A stretch of DNA of 64,000 nt from Tomocerus qinae. Taxonomy: Eukaryota > Arthropoda > Collembola > Entomobryomorpha > Tomoceridae. A program made the translations under genes and the position numbers. Shown piece after piece: positions 39,301 through 51,494 of this stretch. The stretch spans positions 111,569,375-111,633,374 of the forward strand of contig CM034546.1 in assembly GCA_020055645.1 (NCBI GenBank), given 5' to 3'. The stretch's first letter is position 1. Each line of letters begins with the position of its first letter. The notes under the pieces were generated by a model. The model worked only from the letters and a program-made list of their open reading frames with translations, was not told the DNA's origin and ran no database searches.

Positions 39301-41476
39301 AAAGTTTTAGTAGCAATTACAACGCATAGTGTTGTCATACACTTGTCACAATAACCTGTAGATAAGAGGAAGCTGTCAAAGAAAGTGATCCAGCAGAGAA
39401 GATTCGAAAGAGTTGTAAGATTGCATTATAATAAGGATGTTATTAACTCATGCAGAGAACATGCATGCACTTAATTTTGCACATGTACATACGATGCGTT
39501 CTGCGACTTTCATGATCCATTGTGCATTGTCCCATAGAAGACTATCTTTGTGAGATACGTGAATACCTACGAAATGTATAATTTCAACCTCCATCAGGTA
39601 ATTCGAGAATGAGAACAGTGTCACTCAGTGGCTACTGTAAAATGAGAACCTGAAATCGATAGTGGGCAAACAAAAATAAGAACTTTCCATTGTTCAATAA
39701 GACGCAGCTCATTCAGTCAATGTCAATGCGGTGCATATATTTAAGTAGTACTACAAGTACAAAAGTCGTAACAATAATATAGTGATATCATCACAATCAT
39801 TAGAGTAGTACAACTTTAGTTACAACTAGAATGCAACTTGTAGAGGTTATAATATGGTTTGTTGAGTAACATCTAATGTATTTTTATCTAACTTTCGATA
39901 ATAAAAGAAAGAAAAGAGAAACAACAAAAACAAATCCATTCTTGGTTTTGTGTACCACTACTAGATTTGTTGTAGTACATAAAAAGTGATGTGTGCGAAA
40001 CAGGTTGCCAATTCCCATACGAAATAAGCAATTATATGCTTAACAATCATTTAATGTGCATTTCATCATTTCGTAATGGCAGTACAATAGAATTGTCTCA
40101 GCTTTAAATACATTGCGATGTACTACAAAACATTAAGAACGCACAAGTGATTGTAGTAGGTAGTTATAAATGAGTGTAACTGGGATAGCAACTCTTTAAA
40201 TGTGGAACTCCTGACCAAATGAACATAGTACCGCCTTGAAGCAACCTACAAGTAGTATTTATGTATATTTCAAGAGTTTTTCTCTTAATGTTTTCCCTGA
40301 TAGTTCAAATAGGCATGAACTTTGAACTACTAGTGTATGTATAGTAGTTGTAACAAACCCACCATTCTGACGCTATGCTCCCAATCTACTCAATCCACTT
40401 ACATTAGCTCAATTCCTCAACACAAGTCTGTAGTGTTTATTATTGCTGTAATGCAAGTGGTCAGGGCAGTTTTCTTTTACGACGTTCCTACCTATAGACA
40501 TAGCAAATATTGAAAATATGTAAATGGACAAACTTTAAATAACATGGTTTATATAACTATGGGAGAAACTTTTTAGAAATTCATGCACATTCTACAGTAC
40601 TGTTCATAAGTACAGCGTTTTCGTTCAGTTTTACACAAAATATAAACAAAATTCCCCGACAGATTTTTTGTTTCCTTTGTTTACAAGAAATTTATTACAT
40701 ATTTACATATCAATTTCATGTACATAAAAAATCTACTGATAGTATCAAGTCGCTTTTAGAGTATCTTAGGAATAATTGGCTAAAGTCTCCATTAAAACAA
40801 TAATTTTTTAAACTTAAGAAATATTTTTCCACTTTTTTAAATTGAAAATACTTTTGCAAAGTGTAGCACATAGATCAGCACAATTTAGATTCTTTCGAAA
40901 GCCTTATGCATCCATTAAGTCATGTAAATTGACAAATGTCTTCTTGCATTTCACATCAACCGACAATCTTTCGCATTATAATTTGAATACAAAATCGTCG
41001 TAAACTTGAAATATTATTGTACTCTTACTTATTAATAATCTACCCTATTTCAGATACATAGCCATTTTCTAACCTGAATTTATTAACTTCATGAAAAAAT
41101 GAGGAAAATAATAATTATGGAATTTTTGTTGATTATTTTCTCATTTATTTGGTTTTGAGTTGGTTGAATGTACTTATTTGGTGTGAGTGTGTGAAACTGA
41201 ATTTATGGCCAACCCAGTAGAATGCAATCTTGTTTATATTTTCCTAAGCATATAAAATGCAAATGTTATGAAGTGATTGGGAGTGAGAAGCAAGTCGAGG
41301 ATAGTCTGTCCTGTGTGTACAACATCTGCATCTCTCGTTTTCCATTCTTTGTGCCACGATTCCCTCTCATCATTTACACTGTGGAGTAGTAGTATTTTCC
41401 ACAGCGCGGATAAGTGTCCCTATGTAATTCGAATGGGGAGACATGGCATCGCTTTAGTATAGTTATTATGTAGTTA
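36394..41476. other. Long gene-poor region
   Basis: About 5 kb of AT-rich DNA, with the promoter and 5' UTR of SLC6 gene C at its left end. Open frames are short (75 codons or fewer) and none shows a motif. No RNA gene or transposon terminus recognised. Confidence 0.55.
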
Positions 41477-41671
41477 TTACGAACTCTCGTTTTCATGTCT
41501 GTAATCCTCTGAAAATATATTCCCAAGCTCTTTCCATATTATATTTCTTGTGGCTCTGTGAAGGTTGCTTCCATTCACCTTGACAGATTTTTTGTACCCG
41601 GACCGGTCTTGCTGGTCTCTGCTAGCTGCTAAATACTTTAGATACTTATTTCTTATAGCCAAGCTAGCAAG
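41477..41671 (-). CDS. Possible terminal coding exon of an unknown gene
   Basis: A 65-codon frame opens exactly after a splice acceptor (TTTGACAG, exon from 41671) in phase 0 and ends in TAA at 41477. The peptide is rich in charged residues (IRNKYLKYLAASRDQQDRSGYKK, split here as two parts: residues 6-17 and 18-28) and is less AT-driven than chance frames nearby. Another possible exon lies near 42030-42085 on the same strand (NAIKTTKNTAREITFG, ending in a GTAAG donor). No family is recognised and no start exon was found. It may be a minor gene, an alternative 3' end, or chance. Confidence 0.2.
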   Translation of the reverse strand, partial: LASLAIRNKYLKYLAASRDQQDRSGYKKSVKVNGSNLHRATRNIIWKELGNIFSEDYRHENESS

Positions 41672-43183
41672 CTGTCAAAGAACGCAATAAGTTGAGCCAG
41701 GAGAAATATTCACCCAGTCAATTCAGAAGCTATCCTCTTGTTCAGTGCAGTAAGTAAGATCAAAACAAATCCAATCATGCAAGGAACAAAGTAACTAGAT
41801 TAACATATTTGCTCCGTCGCAAAAGAATTCAATCCCATTAGTACATTGTTACACAACAGTTCCAACTTAATACTCGTTCAAGGCACATGCACTGCATTTC
41901 TTTTCTGTGTTTTCTTAATATTACAAAGTAATCGTTTTACTTTCAACATGACTCCCCGCCCGGAAACCGTTCCTCAACCACAACAACAGCATCACAGGCT
42001 TATCAGATTGCCCAAAAACTTACACCCGAATGTTATTTCACGGGCAGTGTTTTTAGTTGTCTTGATGGCATTCCTCAAAACCTCTAAAACGTGATTCTCC
42101 AACGTTCATCATTGTCCATTTCACATGGAAAACGGTAATTGCCAAATAAAACTACATTTTCTCATGCAAATAATGCTAAAATTGATAAAATTTCAAATAA
42201 TTTCGTCGATTTAGTGTTTACTGTGTACTGCCCACAAGAAATTTCATTTATTTTCGTTGCAATTTCAGAATAAAGCCAATAGGAGTTCTTGAGAGAGTCA
42301 AATAAATTATTTAATAAGACGTGACCTGGGTACGATGCAAGACTTGCAACATCTAGGGCAGACAATAAGGAAGTCAACCTACTAAATTCCAATTCCTTCT
42401 CTCAAATTTGCATTCATCACTTTCATACGGACATCGGCTATCTCGCTAAAGGAATGTATTTAAGAAACGTCTGCAAATCTTTCTTCGAGGAAATTCGACT
42501 CTCTTATGCGGACTCAAAAAATCCTTATTTTGACTGATACACAATTGCATACTTGCATACTTGCATACTAGAGCAGAAGTAGATAAAACCAGACAGTAAA
42601 TAAATATAATGTTGTTATTTGCAACATTTATCTTGTAATGGAATTTGGAAGTGTATGGATAACTTGGCTGTTGATTTGAGATGTTGTGTTGCGTAACTGT
42701 GTGATAATACTGTTATCTTTTTCTTTACTCTTTATAGCGAAGATCGTAGTTTTGTACAATATAGTTAGTAGATATTCACAGTGTACGTTGTTAAAGATGA
42801 ATAAATATATCTAATTAATACACTATAGACATAATCTCCCTAACTATTTTGTTATGGCACTTTTTCATAATTTATAAAGCCATTCCTCCGCAGATCGATC
42901 GATGTTACGTCTCTAATCTATTGAGCGCAAAAAATGTTATAATCAACACGGCAATTTTCAATAAGATATGCGTAGCCTTCTTCCTGGATGTGATTGCTAG
43001 CATTAGTAGTAGAGTAATGCAAAATAATAGCGCTAAATACCTTTAATTCTTTATTGATTTCGTCTAAGATATTTATTCATCACTTATCATTGGATTAAAT
43101 AGGAATTTTACAAATGCTCACCTAGTTATAATTTTACCTTCTAAAAGTAAACATTTATATACCATTAGAACTCTAGCAGTCAC
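41672..43183. other. Intergenic DNA downstream of the Cys-loop channel
   Basis: Presumably the 3' UTR of the minus-strand channel gene near 42.7-43.2 kb, plus non-coding DNA. A 76-codon minus frame at 42162-42392 has no recognisable motif. An 8-bp unit is repeated three times at 42545-42568. Confidence 0.45.
42545..42568. repeat. Three tandem copies of TTGCATAC
   Basis: Three perfect 8-bp units in non-coding DNA. Each holds TGCAT, part of an octamer-like sequence, but there is no further support for a regulatory role. Confidence 0.85.
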
Positions 43184-45534
43184 TCACTTCTGAGAATTGG
43201 CCCCTAGTATCAGCACAGGCCAAAATATTGATAGAAAGACCATAAATACAAGAGGGAAAGCCACTCTGGAAATTCTATCAAGTCTTTCCCATTCATATTT
43301 CTCTTTCTTAGCATGCCTATTGAAAACTGGATATGAAAGAGGTTCGTTTTGTTTAGTCATGGCTCTGTAAGCCCATTTCTTTGAATTTATGTATTCATCC
43401 GCGTCGAAAATTTCGTCTGCATGCAAGTTCCAGGGTCTGCTATCAGTAATGCGCATTATCTATATGTGTGAATCAGGAAGCAAAGATTTAATACATTGCA
43501 AAGTATTGAATGTTGATTTCTGGATAAAATCCTCTTAATTGTCTGTGTGAGTTAAATGAGCCGTAGCAGAACTTACAGAAGGTCTTTCTGTTCCAGAAGG
43601 AAACATATTTACAGATAATGGATACGAAGATTTGTTCATAGTATTCTTAAGTCTATGCGAATTCAAACTCCCAATCAACTTAATGAGTTCCTCATTCTCT
43701 GTTTCCTGCTTTTGTGTCCAGCAGATGTATTTGACAATAACGAATTCACTCATAGCTGCGAAAACAAATCCCATACAGCCAGCCATCCATATGTCTAGCA
43801 TCTGCAATATAAATGTCATTGTCATTAATTTGTAGAATTACTATTTTTACAATCCAAGTATAAAGCAGGTGCTGAATCGTCATTTTAGTTTGTTTAAATG
43901 CTAATAAGTGTACTAAGGTAGTAAACTGCAATTCTTATGGGAACCTTTATGTATGCTACAGGAGGGAGGTCCGACTTCAATCCTGAGTACATCGTCACTA
44001 GCGTTAGCATACAAGTAACTACTAAGGAAACTCGTCCAGGTACTGCATCAAGTCCTAACCAGAAGCTGAACCACGACAGAGCAACGATGAGAAAAGTGGG
44101 CGTGAACACCTGAATTAATTGATGTCCGATTTGCCGCTCGAAGATAAAACTCACGGTCACTCGGGAAAACTTCTCTGTCATTGACATACACAATAGCTTT
44201 ACTATTTCTACTCCTTCCATTTCATGCAGAACATAATTTACACAATTATAACTGCCTTGAGCTTGCTAATCATAAACAATGGAATTGTTCCAGCAAAAAT
44301 TCTCACCGTCTCGTCCAAAACGGTCATCAGTTCCCTGGTGGTACTTCAATGGGAGTCGTACTGCGTATCTTAATAACTTTATGTCAGGAGAAAACAGCAC
44401 AGGGTTGGATATGTTTGTCCACAGAAATAAAACTCTTTTCATAGAGTATGAATCTATTTTTCCAGTTATTGCATATTTTACAAATATACTTTCATAAACG
44501 AGTTAAATAAATTGAATATAAATCTCATAAAGACAAAATGGTATTCGTACAGCTCTCCAAGATCAGTTCACAATGCTGAATATCCATAGGGTACCAATGA
44601 AATTGCATTTGACAACCCAAAACCACAAATAATCGAGCCGATAGAATCACTGTTCGATTTTTGAACAACACAATACTGGAGTGACTCTGTTTCAACGAAG
44701 CAATATCTAATTGCCAAATATAAGCATAAATTATAGCATAAATTATACATGTAAACAAATTTTCGTGTGTGGAAATTAGCAAGTCATGAGCTACTACGTT
44801 TGTAGTTTTATTTTACAAATTACAAGCCAACGATTTAATTCACAGAAATTCATCAAATGATTGTAAGTATTATCATCAGGTAGTATTGAGAGCTAATTAA
44901 TGTTTTCGATAATGTACCCCAACGCATACCTCTATGTACTAAATTTAGCACATGAAGGTATGCGTTGGGCTACATTATTGAAAATTACGTGTGATTCTTG
45001 CATTTGGTATGTAGGCGTCTGGGGTCCACAAAGTCCTAAGAATAGGATGTTCATTGTCAGCATTGACGGTAATGTAAGCATCACCAGTAGCATTCTCTCT
45101 GAATAAACGATTTGGGAACTCTTTCTCATCTTGTAGCCATCGTTGTTTCAAATGTAAATCAACCCTGGAAAAGAAATTTTAACGTAATGCATTCACATGC
45201 AATACCCCATGACGTTAGTAGATGTAAAGATACAGGATTATCGTCTCATACTTGTTACAACCTAAAGACGTAATGGCAATTACCTGAAATCCATAGTTTC
45301 CAGACTTACGCGTGAAATATCAACAACTTCCACACTATGGTACACGTAGGTAACTTCAGTTTGTTTATCCCCAGGTTCAGTGACGAAGGCAAAAGAAGGT
45401 TTTGATCTCTCTTTTTCTACCTCCAAGAAATAATCTCTCTCTTCCTGTATTATGTCAGCATCCCCATTTGTTTGTAAGGGAAAGGATTTTAAAATCCACA
45501 AGGTCAAACAATGTATAAAGGTCAAAATGTTCAT
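43184..45534 (-). CDS. Cys-loop ligand-gated anion channel subunit
   Basis: Pentameric ligand-gated chloride channel subunit at the plasma membrane, in the invertebrate glycine/GABA-like and pH-sensitive chloride channel group; the ligand cannot be inferred. Seven exons: 45284-45534, 44989-45164, 44551-44706, 44307-44453, 43945-44201, 43577-43801, 43184-43459, giving 495 residues. A hydrophobic N-terminus (1-22) serves as signal peptide. The Cys-loop is C174-C188 with 13 residues between, containing WYPMD. TM1 is about 268-290, TM2 about 300-318 preceded by VPGR (297-300, the anion-type selectivity position), TM3 about 330-352, a long cytoplasmic loop, and TM4 about 465-488. The 44202-44306 intron was chosen because it restores family alignment (KLLCMSMTEKFSRVTV); a 45-nt alternative would add about 20 residues. 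An 82-bp palindrome begins at position +5 of the intron after exon 2. Confidence 0.88.
44903..44984. repeat. 82-bp near-perfect palindrome in an intron
   Basis: Arms 44903-44943 and 44944-44984 pair at 36 of 41 positions with no spacer. On the minus (sense) strand it starts at intron position +5 after the exon ending at 44989, so its base lies against the 5' splice site. It could be a hairpin precursor, a splice regulator or a fold-back insertion. Confidence 0.95.
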
Positions 45535-46069
45535 GCTTAAAATTTCGGCAATGCTAATTCAAAATTATAAAATTTAGGCTCCTATATCTGTGTTGTGCAC
45601 CTCTGTACCTGTATCTCCTGACTTTGTGACCATACCAGTTTAAGTTCTACTAAGTCATTGATGTCAACCAATGGAAAATTCAGGTACAAAATCCAAATAC
45701 ATCAGGGAAATGAAAATACTTAGATAACGAGCTGCAAATTCCGTTGAGAAAACATGTACTAATGGGTGATACTAAATTATTCAATACCTTGACCACAAAA
45801 GAAATTCATGCACATCTTCAAATATCAATTTTGAAAATTAGTTTCAATTTTCAGCTTGCATAGAATTTTTGCTGCATATAGTAAATGTAAAAATATAGTC
45901 TCGCCTAAAGGACATTATTTAAGAAGTTCAGTGCAGATATATAATACAAGCTGCATCGCACATCATTCCGAAAGTGGGGGCAAAGATTAATATGATTCAA
46001 GTTGAAGAACAACAGGACATCTAGATATTTAAGTGATCTTTCAGACTTTTCCATCCTCGGATGTTTGTT
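45535..46069. other. Spacer upstream of the Cys-loop channel
   Basis: Holds the promoter and 5' UTR of the channel gene; no other gene seen. Confidence 0.5.
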
Positions 46070-46240
46070 AATGGATTAAAGTTTAAGACTCTCGAGGATA
46101 ACATTTTGAATGTTTATTCAACTAATGGTCAAGCTTTCGACAACTCTCCGTTGTCTTCATCAGGACAATTATCTTTCAAAAAAATTAAAAACTCATATTA
46201 TGAATAAACGTGACACGAGAGTCTTAAACTTTAATCCATT
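46070..46240 (-). mobile_element. Small element with 25-bp inverted repeats and a retroelement-type hairpin
   Basis: Perfect 25-bp inverted repeats (46070-46094 and 46216-46240) and a nested 9-bp pair (46112-46120, 46201-46209) enclose a minus-strand segment reading CCTGATGAAG, then a 6-bp stem (GACAAC/GTTGTC, 46139-46155) and CGAAA. That pattern is common at the ends of Penelope-like and related retroelements and resembles a hammerhead ribozyme core (CUGAUGA, stem, GAAA). An extra A before the stem and no obvious cleavage site mean activity is doubtful. It has no coding capacity. Confidence 0.6.
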
Positions 46241-46636
46241 GACATCTAGATAATTATTATTCTACAACAAAGTATTTTCCTACAGAATTCCTTTAATTGA
46301 CGATGACTCAATGCATTGTTTAATTAACTATATTTTAAAATAAAATATCTTATATGCCTACTACCTATGCGCTTGGATTGGTGTAGTTGCACATTGCACT
46401 GAAACTGCTTGATACTGATCCAGGCAGTGCTTACACATTTTCAAAAACAATTTAAAAGTGTAATCAGCTATATTGAATATCATAATATAGATCGGAGATC
46501 ATAAAATCAAAGTATTGCTAAATGCTATATAGAGTCTAGAACAATATAGAGCAATATGCGCATAAAGAAAATGTCTGTCTAAGTCCACAGTTGTAACAGA
46601 AATAAATGATATGAAATACATTTTAATGGCTGATTC

Positions 46637-48171
46637 TCAAAATGAAACTGCATCGGATTTTAAGGTAACATTAACTGATACATATTGTGACGAAACTTTT
46701 CCGGAAACGCTCTTCACTTTGACTTCATAAGTCATTCCTGGCTGTAAAGAATCGTCTGAAATCAGTACTTGTGGCTTCTTATCTTTTGGAATCCATTTTT
46801 GTACTGGCATTGCTCCTGGTCGGATCACCGAAATATTATGGCCATCATATTCTCTGTAATTCACATTGAGAATGGTTACTTCATTTCATTTGTTACGCTA
46901 ATAAATTGGAATGAAGAACGAACCCGTTGTCTTCGGAAGATATCCATTCTACGATAAAACTTTTAGATTCAATGGAATCCTGGTCTATAGTCACATTAAG
47001 AGGAGCCAGTGGAACTGTCCTGTACTCACTCACTTTGGGTTTAGATATTTGATTGGCACTTATGCTAACGACGGAAATTTTGTAACTTCTTCCGGGAACT
47101 AAATTGTAGAACCCTGGTTGCATTCTTCCACTTTGATACTCTTCTTTTGTGACATACAGTACGGAGCGGTCACTGTCCGCTGGATAAATCTCAATCTGTA
47201 CATAAACGTGCATTTTATTTTAGTAACTGTCTCAAATTCACTTTTATAAATGTGTAACTCGAAATTCAATTTTCTGTGTAATTCGTAATCACACATTAGA
47301 AATCAAACGTACCTTGTAAGAATCAATGAATCCAGTTGGGGGCTGCCAATAAATGAGTAGAGAAGTTTCATTACGGTACCAGACGATAAAGCGATCGGGG
47401 GCATTTGGTTCTAAGTAACAATTAAAAATGTTAACTATAACTTATTTGAATTAATACATTTCCATGATTGTAGTTGAAACAAAACTAATTTGCTTTAGTT
47501 GAAGATAAGATAAATTCATACTTGTAGTAAAGTTTGCTTCTACAAATTCTTTAGATATCTGGGATTGGTATTCGGTGAAGACCTTAAATCGGTAAGTCCC
47601 GCCAGGTTCCAAGATCGTGTTCAGTAAGAATTGTTTATCCTCTATTGTAAATTCATGTTTCTCCTCTTTAGAGGATAAAGGTTGGATTTCACCCAAAAAG
47701 CTAGTGAATCTGTTGGAAGCAGGTGGGTCCCATTGAAACTGCACTTGTGTTCCACCCCGAATATCAACGGATAAATTGGTAGGTGGCTCAATATCTTCGC
47801 CATCCCAATGTGATTCATTTTCTGCCTAAAATAAATAAATGTAAAGTTGAAAACGTGTATAAAAATGATGTAAAACTGAAAAACAGAGTTGTCTGAGACG
47901 GAGATGTGGGACGGAACAAAGAAAATCAAGTTTAGTCGTGAATATTCATGAAGAGTGATGTAACTAGAGCAGTGGAAATTTACAGAGTTATACAAAAGCT
48001 CGAATGAACACAAAGAGATAGGAGAGTAAACGAGTTGGCAGGAATTGTTAGGTCACAGAGAGTGTCAAATGAGAATGGGAGACAATATACCTGAATGGTG
48101 TGTATTTGGGCAAGTGTGATGAAAGTCAGACAAGGTACCAAGGCACAAATGTAAAAAAATAACTTGAACAT
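46637..48171 (-). CDS. Secreted protein of three fibronectin type III domains, Ptp10D-like
   Basis: Five exons (48091-48171, 47522-47825, 47313-47410, 46924-47195, 46637-46853) give 323 residues with every junction in phase. A signal peptide (1-21, MFKLFFYICALVPCLTF start) is followed by three FN3 domains at about 40-128, 129-228 and 229-320, each with the WDPP/WQPP and LEPGGTYRF/LVPGRSYKI type signatures. Seven N-glycosylation sites and no cysteine occur in the mature part. Sequence style (PLAPLNVTI and PGxxY strands) recalls the ectodomain of Ptp10D/Ptp4E receptor tyrosine phosphatases, but the frame ends in TGA and the minus strand below it goes straight to a mobile element and the channel gene. 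There is no membrane segment or phosphatase domain. It may be a secreted decoy or ligand-binding protein, a truncated duplicate, or an independent FN3 protein. The similarity to Ptp10D is from recall, not alignment. Confidence 0.7.
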
Positions 48172-51100
48172 TGTCGCTATTCTTTTGGTATTTATTGTAC
48201 TCGTTGTAAGTTAGTTAAGTAGTTATAGTTAGGTGGTCGTTGTCGTTGAATTCGATAGAGAAAAGAGAGCCTTGTGAAAGTCAAATGATGTGTGTAAAGA
48301 GCTAATTTTCTTCCACGACCTCTTATAGTAATAATAATGCGTTATCTTGAATCCGACAAAAAACGACGTTGACAATTCAGTCAGCCTCTTCTTGATTCTT
48401 CCACCCCATCGCATCCTTCGCTCCTCCGTAATATAATGGACACCTATAAGATAATATATCGTAACGTAGCATGCAAGTCGTCTCGTCTCAGATTATGCAC
48501 ATAAGAAACGCACAGAGCGAAAACCAGTTAGATTAACTTCATTATTCGTCTATGATGTCATGCTATGCCATGCCATGGCATTTAAATACATAAAGGTGCC
48601 CTTACTTACTTACTACCTGAGTTTGCGTTATATATTTTTCTATTAGGCATATTATTATCAATAGAGAATCGAGCTCCGGCCGTTTGTATGTATCTACGCA
48701 AATGCTTATCCCCATAAGAAATTCTTCTACATACTACCATAGCTCCTCTAACATAACAACACAATAAAATTACCAATGAATCATTATCAAATAATAATCA
48801 TAGGAATCTCCTTGTCTGTGTATATATTGCTGTCTTGTCCTGTCTTCTTTTGCTTGTCTCGTTAAAGCGACTCTATGGTCACATTCACATATCAAGCCTT
48901 GCAATTTAATTTGCGAACAAGACTAAGACACATACACAGATTGTATTTACTTACAATGAGAATTTCTCTGCTGTACGCAATATTTAACCCTGTGGCCAAT
49001 GTCCATTCGGAATATAATTTATTTAAATCTCTTATCACGAATCAAAATTGTACGCAAATCAACTTGGTGCATTGCAAGAGCTTAATAGACATTTCGTGGA
49101 TTACATATGTTATTACTTACTTACTTATATGTACACACACATAAGCTCAATCAATTATAATACAGAACAATCGCTTCTCAACATTGTTGCATGAGAAGGC
49201 AACACCTGGGATATTATTATGTACCATTGTACCGTACTCTGTCTCTATGCCTCAAATTAAATACCTAGTTTGTATCTGCACTGCAGGTCAGCATAGACAA
49301 TTCCACTCACCAGCAAACAAACCCATCCCACCCCTAATAAAAATACTCTGTGCTATATACACACTTACACACTATAATTGAATATTCTACAAATACAGAT
49401 ACCGAAATTACTGCGTGGCTCGTTCTGTCACTTTCTCCAAAATCATGTCAACTCATGCTCTTTGAATGCTAAATAATTCCTTGCTCCCTCAGCCACTCAA
49501 TTTATTCACTAATCTATCATCTCCATTTATTAATTCATTCAATATACGTAGCTAATAATCAATAACTCTACAACATTTATCAATTCCTACCTTGCATATA
49601 TTACCATTCAATGCAAATCTACATATTATCTAGGTAAGCACAATTGCTCCAATGCTGCAAACTATATCTTTTATATCCTTTTCATATGTTGACATGAATG
49701 CAAATCATAATTAAACACAAGTAGCATACATACAGAGCTATTTAACGGTCGAGAAATTAATAACCACTTACAAATCCTGCTATCTCATTTGTTCGCTTTG
49801 CTATACAAGTCACTTTATTTGAATGTGAAGGCTAGCCACTTCCAAATTAAAGGAAAGCCTTGTCCAAAATGTCAAAATTTTGATGAGCAGGACATTTCAC
49901 TCAATCCTTTGCTAATTCTCTTGATTGCCAGTTCAAATGCTTCGTTCACATTATTATCCTCTTGATATAATTTATTAGAACCACGCAACGAGATTTATTA
50001 AATGTATACCTTTTTCACTTAGCAAATTGCTTTACAACGCAGTGAGATGCTAAACAACATTTCGTGCATATTTTTTTATGGTCAATTGGTTACTATTTCG
50101 ATTTACAAAGCAATTACATGGATGACTACGTTTATGTCACAATATTATGTAAATTTTATTGGTTTCTACAAAGAATGTTCACTTTTTTATCAATTTTATG
50201 TTACGGTAATTCATATTCAACTTATGATCAATAAAAATCATGGTCAATAGACAAACTTGGTATTCTACCATGTACATAGTCACAAACCGCCCTGGACATT
50301 ATATCATTATTTCAATGTACATAGGTATTTTCCATTTCGTCGAAATGGCAAACGATGAGGTACAATTGAGATTAGAAAAAGGTAAGACGTATATAAATTA
50401 AAACGAACAAGAAAAATTACGAGATTTTTTACACGACATGTAAAAATACCACTAATTTATATCGCAGCTGACAAATAGCATAACGACAGTTATCAAAGGT
50501 ATTTACAGCTTGGTACTTGGCACTCCTGCAAACTATTGTACAAATCACAGTGGATGATATTGAGTAGGAAACTTTTTGCATTTGCTACTGCATCTTTACA
50601 ATTAAATGCAATTATAATTCCAATACACTCAAACTTGAAATGAGTACTGGTGGTGAGTGATATCGCATCTGCATGAATTAAGACGGAGAATTTATTTGCT
50701 ATCGTTGCATAGAATATGACTGCGAACATATCAACCTTGCCTCGATGCTCAGCAGAAGCCAAACATGAAAAATATAATCACATTAATGCTATCTATATAA
50801 TACACTCAAAGATCTGTTCACAGAATGTCTAATAAAACTCTAATTTGCATTCTGTGTGGAACGAAATGCTGTAATATATTTACTACATTGCGTAACTCAA
50901 GGGGAAAACCTTTTCATATTTTATGCATACCTGAGCTTTTGCCCTTGATGCTCTTCGTATCTTAAATGGGGGACAATTGCGACTGGAACATGTTCTTTTG
51001 ACTTTCAAGAGACACTGGCCAAGCTCAATGCATTTATTGATAGGAACCAGCTTGGAAACAATATTATCCTATGGTTATTCGAACGGAGTAAAGTACAAAG

Positions 51101-51494
51101 GTACATTCTGGTATGCACTGGTACTTGCCACATTTATTCCAACTCGTTTTCCACTAAATTGTTGTGAGTCTTTGAAGATGACATTAACAATGGACATTAT
51201 GGTACACTATAATAATATGTAATCTAAAAGAAGATAATATTATTACGTTCGTTATGAATTGTTATGATGGTAAGTAGTAGATAGGTACTTTTAATTGTAA
51301 TTAATATATTTTCAATGTCAAACATTCGTCTCTGTCTGTGTCAATCATCTATGCAAAAGTTGTCTACATACGTACTTCCCAGGGACTTCTTTATGTTCAT
51401 AATATATCATAGCTCTAGTGTAAATTCATTAATTTGGAGGTAACGCTTACGAATGCTCTAGACTGTATTACCATACACTAGGGTACTCTACGAT
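48172..51494. other. Intergenic DNA, no gene seen
   Basis: The left 300 bases are richer in GC and probably hold the 5' UTR and promoter of the FN3 gene. The rest is AT-rich. Frames up to 89 codons lack motifs. A minus-strand stretch near 50941-51000 (PVAIVPHLRYEEHQGQKL) reads like protein but has no consistent exon context. Confidence 0.45.

Noticed and set aside
41846-42094. 82-codon plus frame with hydrophobic start resembling a signal peptide
   Set aside because: The Gln/His-rich middle and lack of homology suggest chance, and a minus-strand exon candidate overlaps it.
44202-44306. Alternative 45-nt intron and longer exon in the Cys-loop gene
   Set aside because: It would insert about 20 residues that fit no channel alignment; the 105-nt intron restores it.
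50493-50762. 89-codon minus frame
   Set aside because: It begins with a non-ATG codon, has no splice context that extends it and no motif; likely chance.
50941-51000. Protein-like minus segment PVAIVPHLRYEEHQGQKL
   Set aside because: An in-frame stop lies directly upstream and no matching exons were found on either side.
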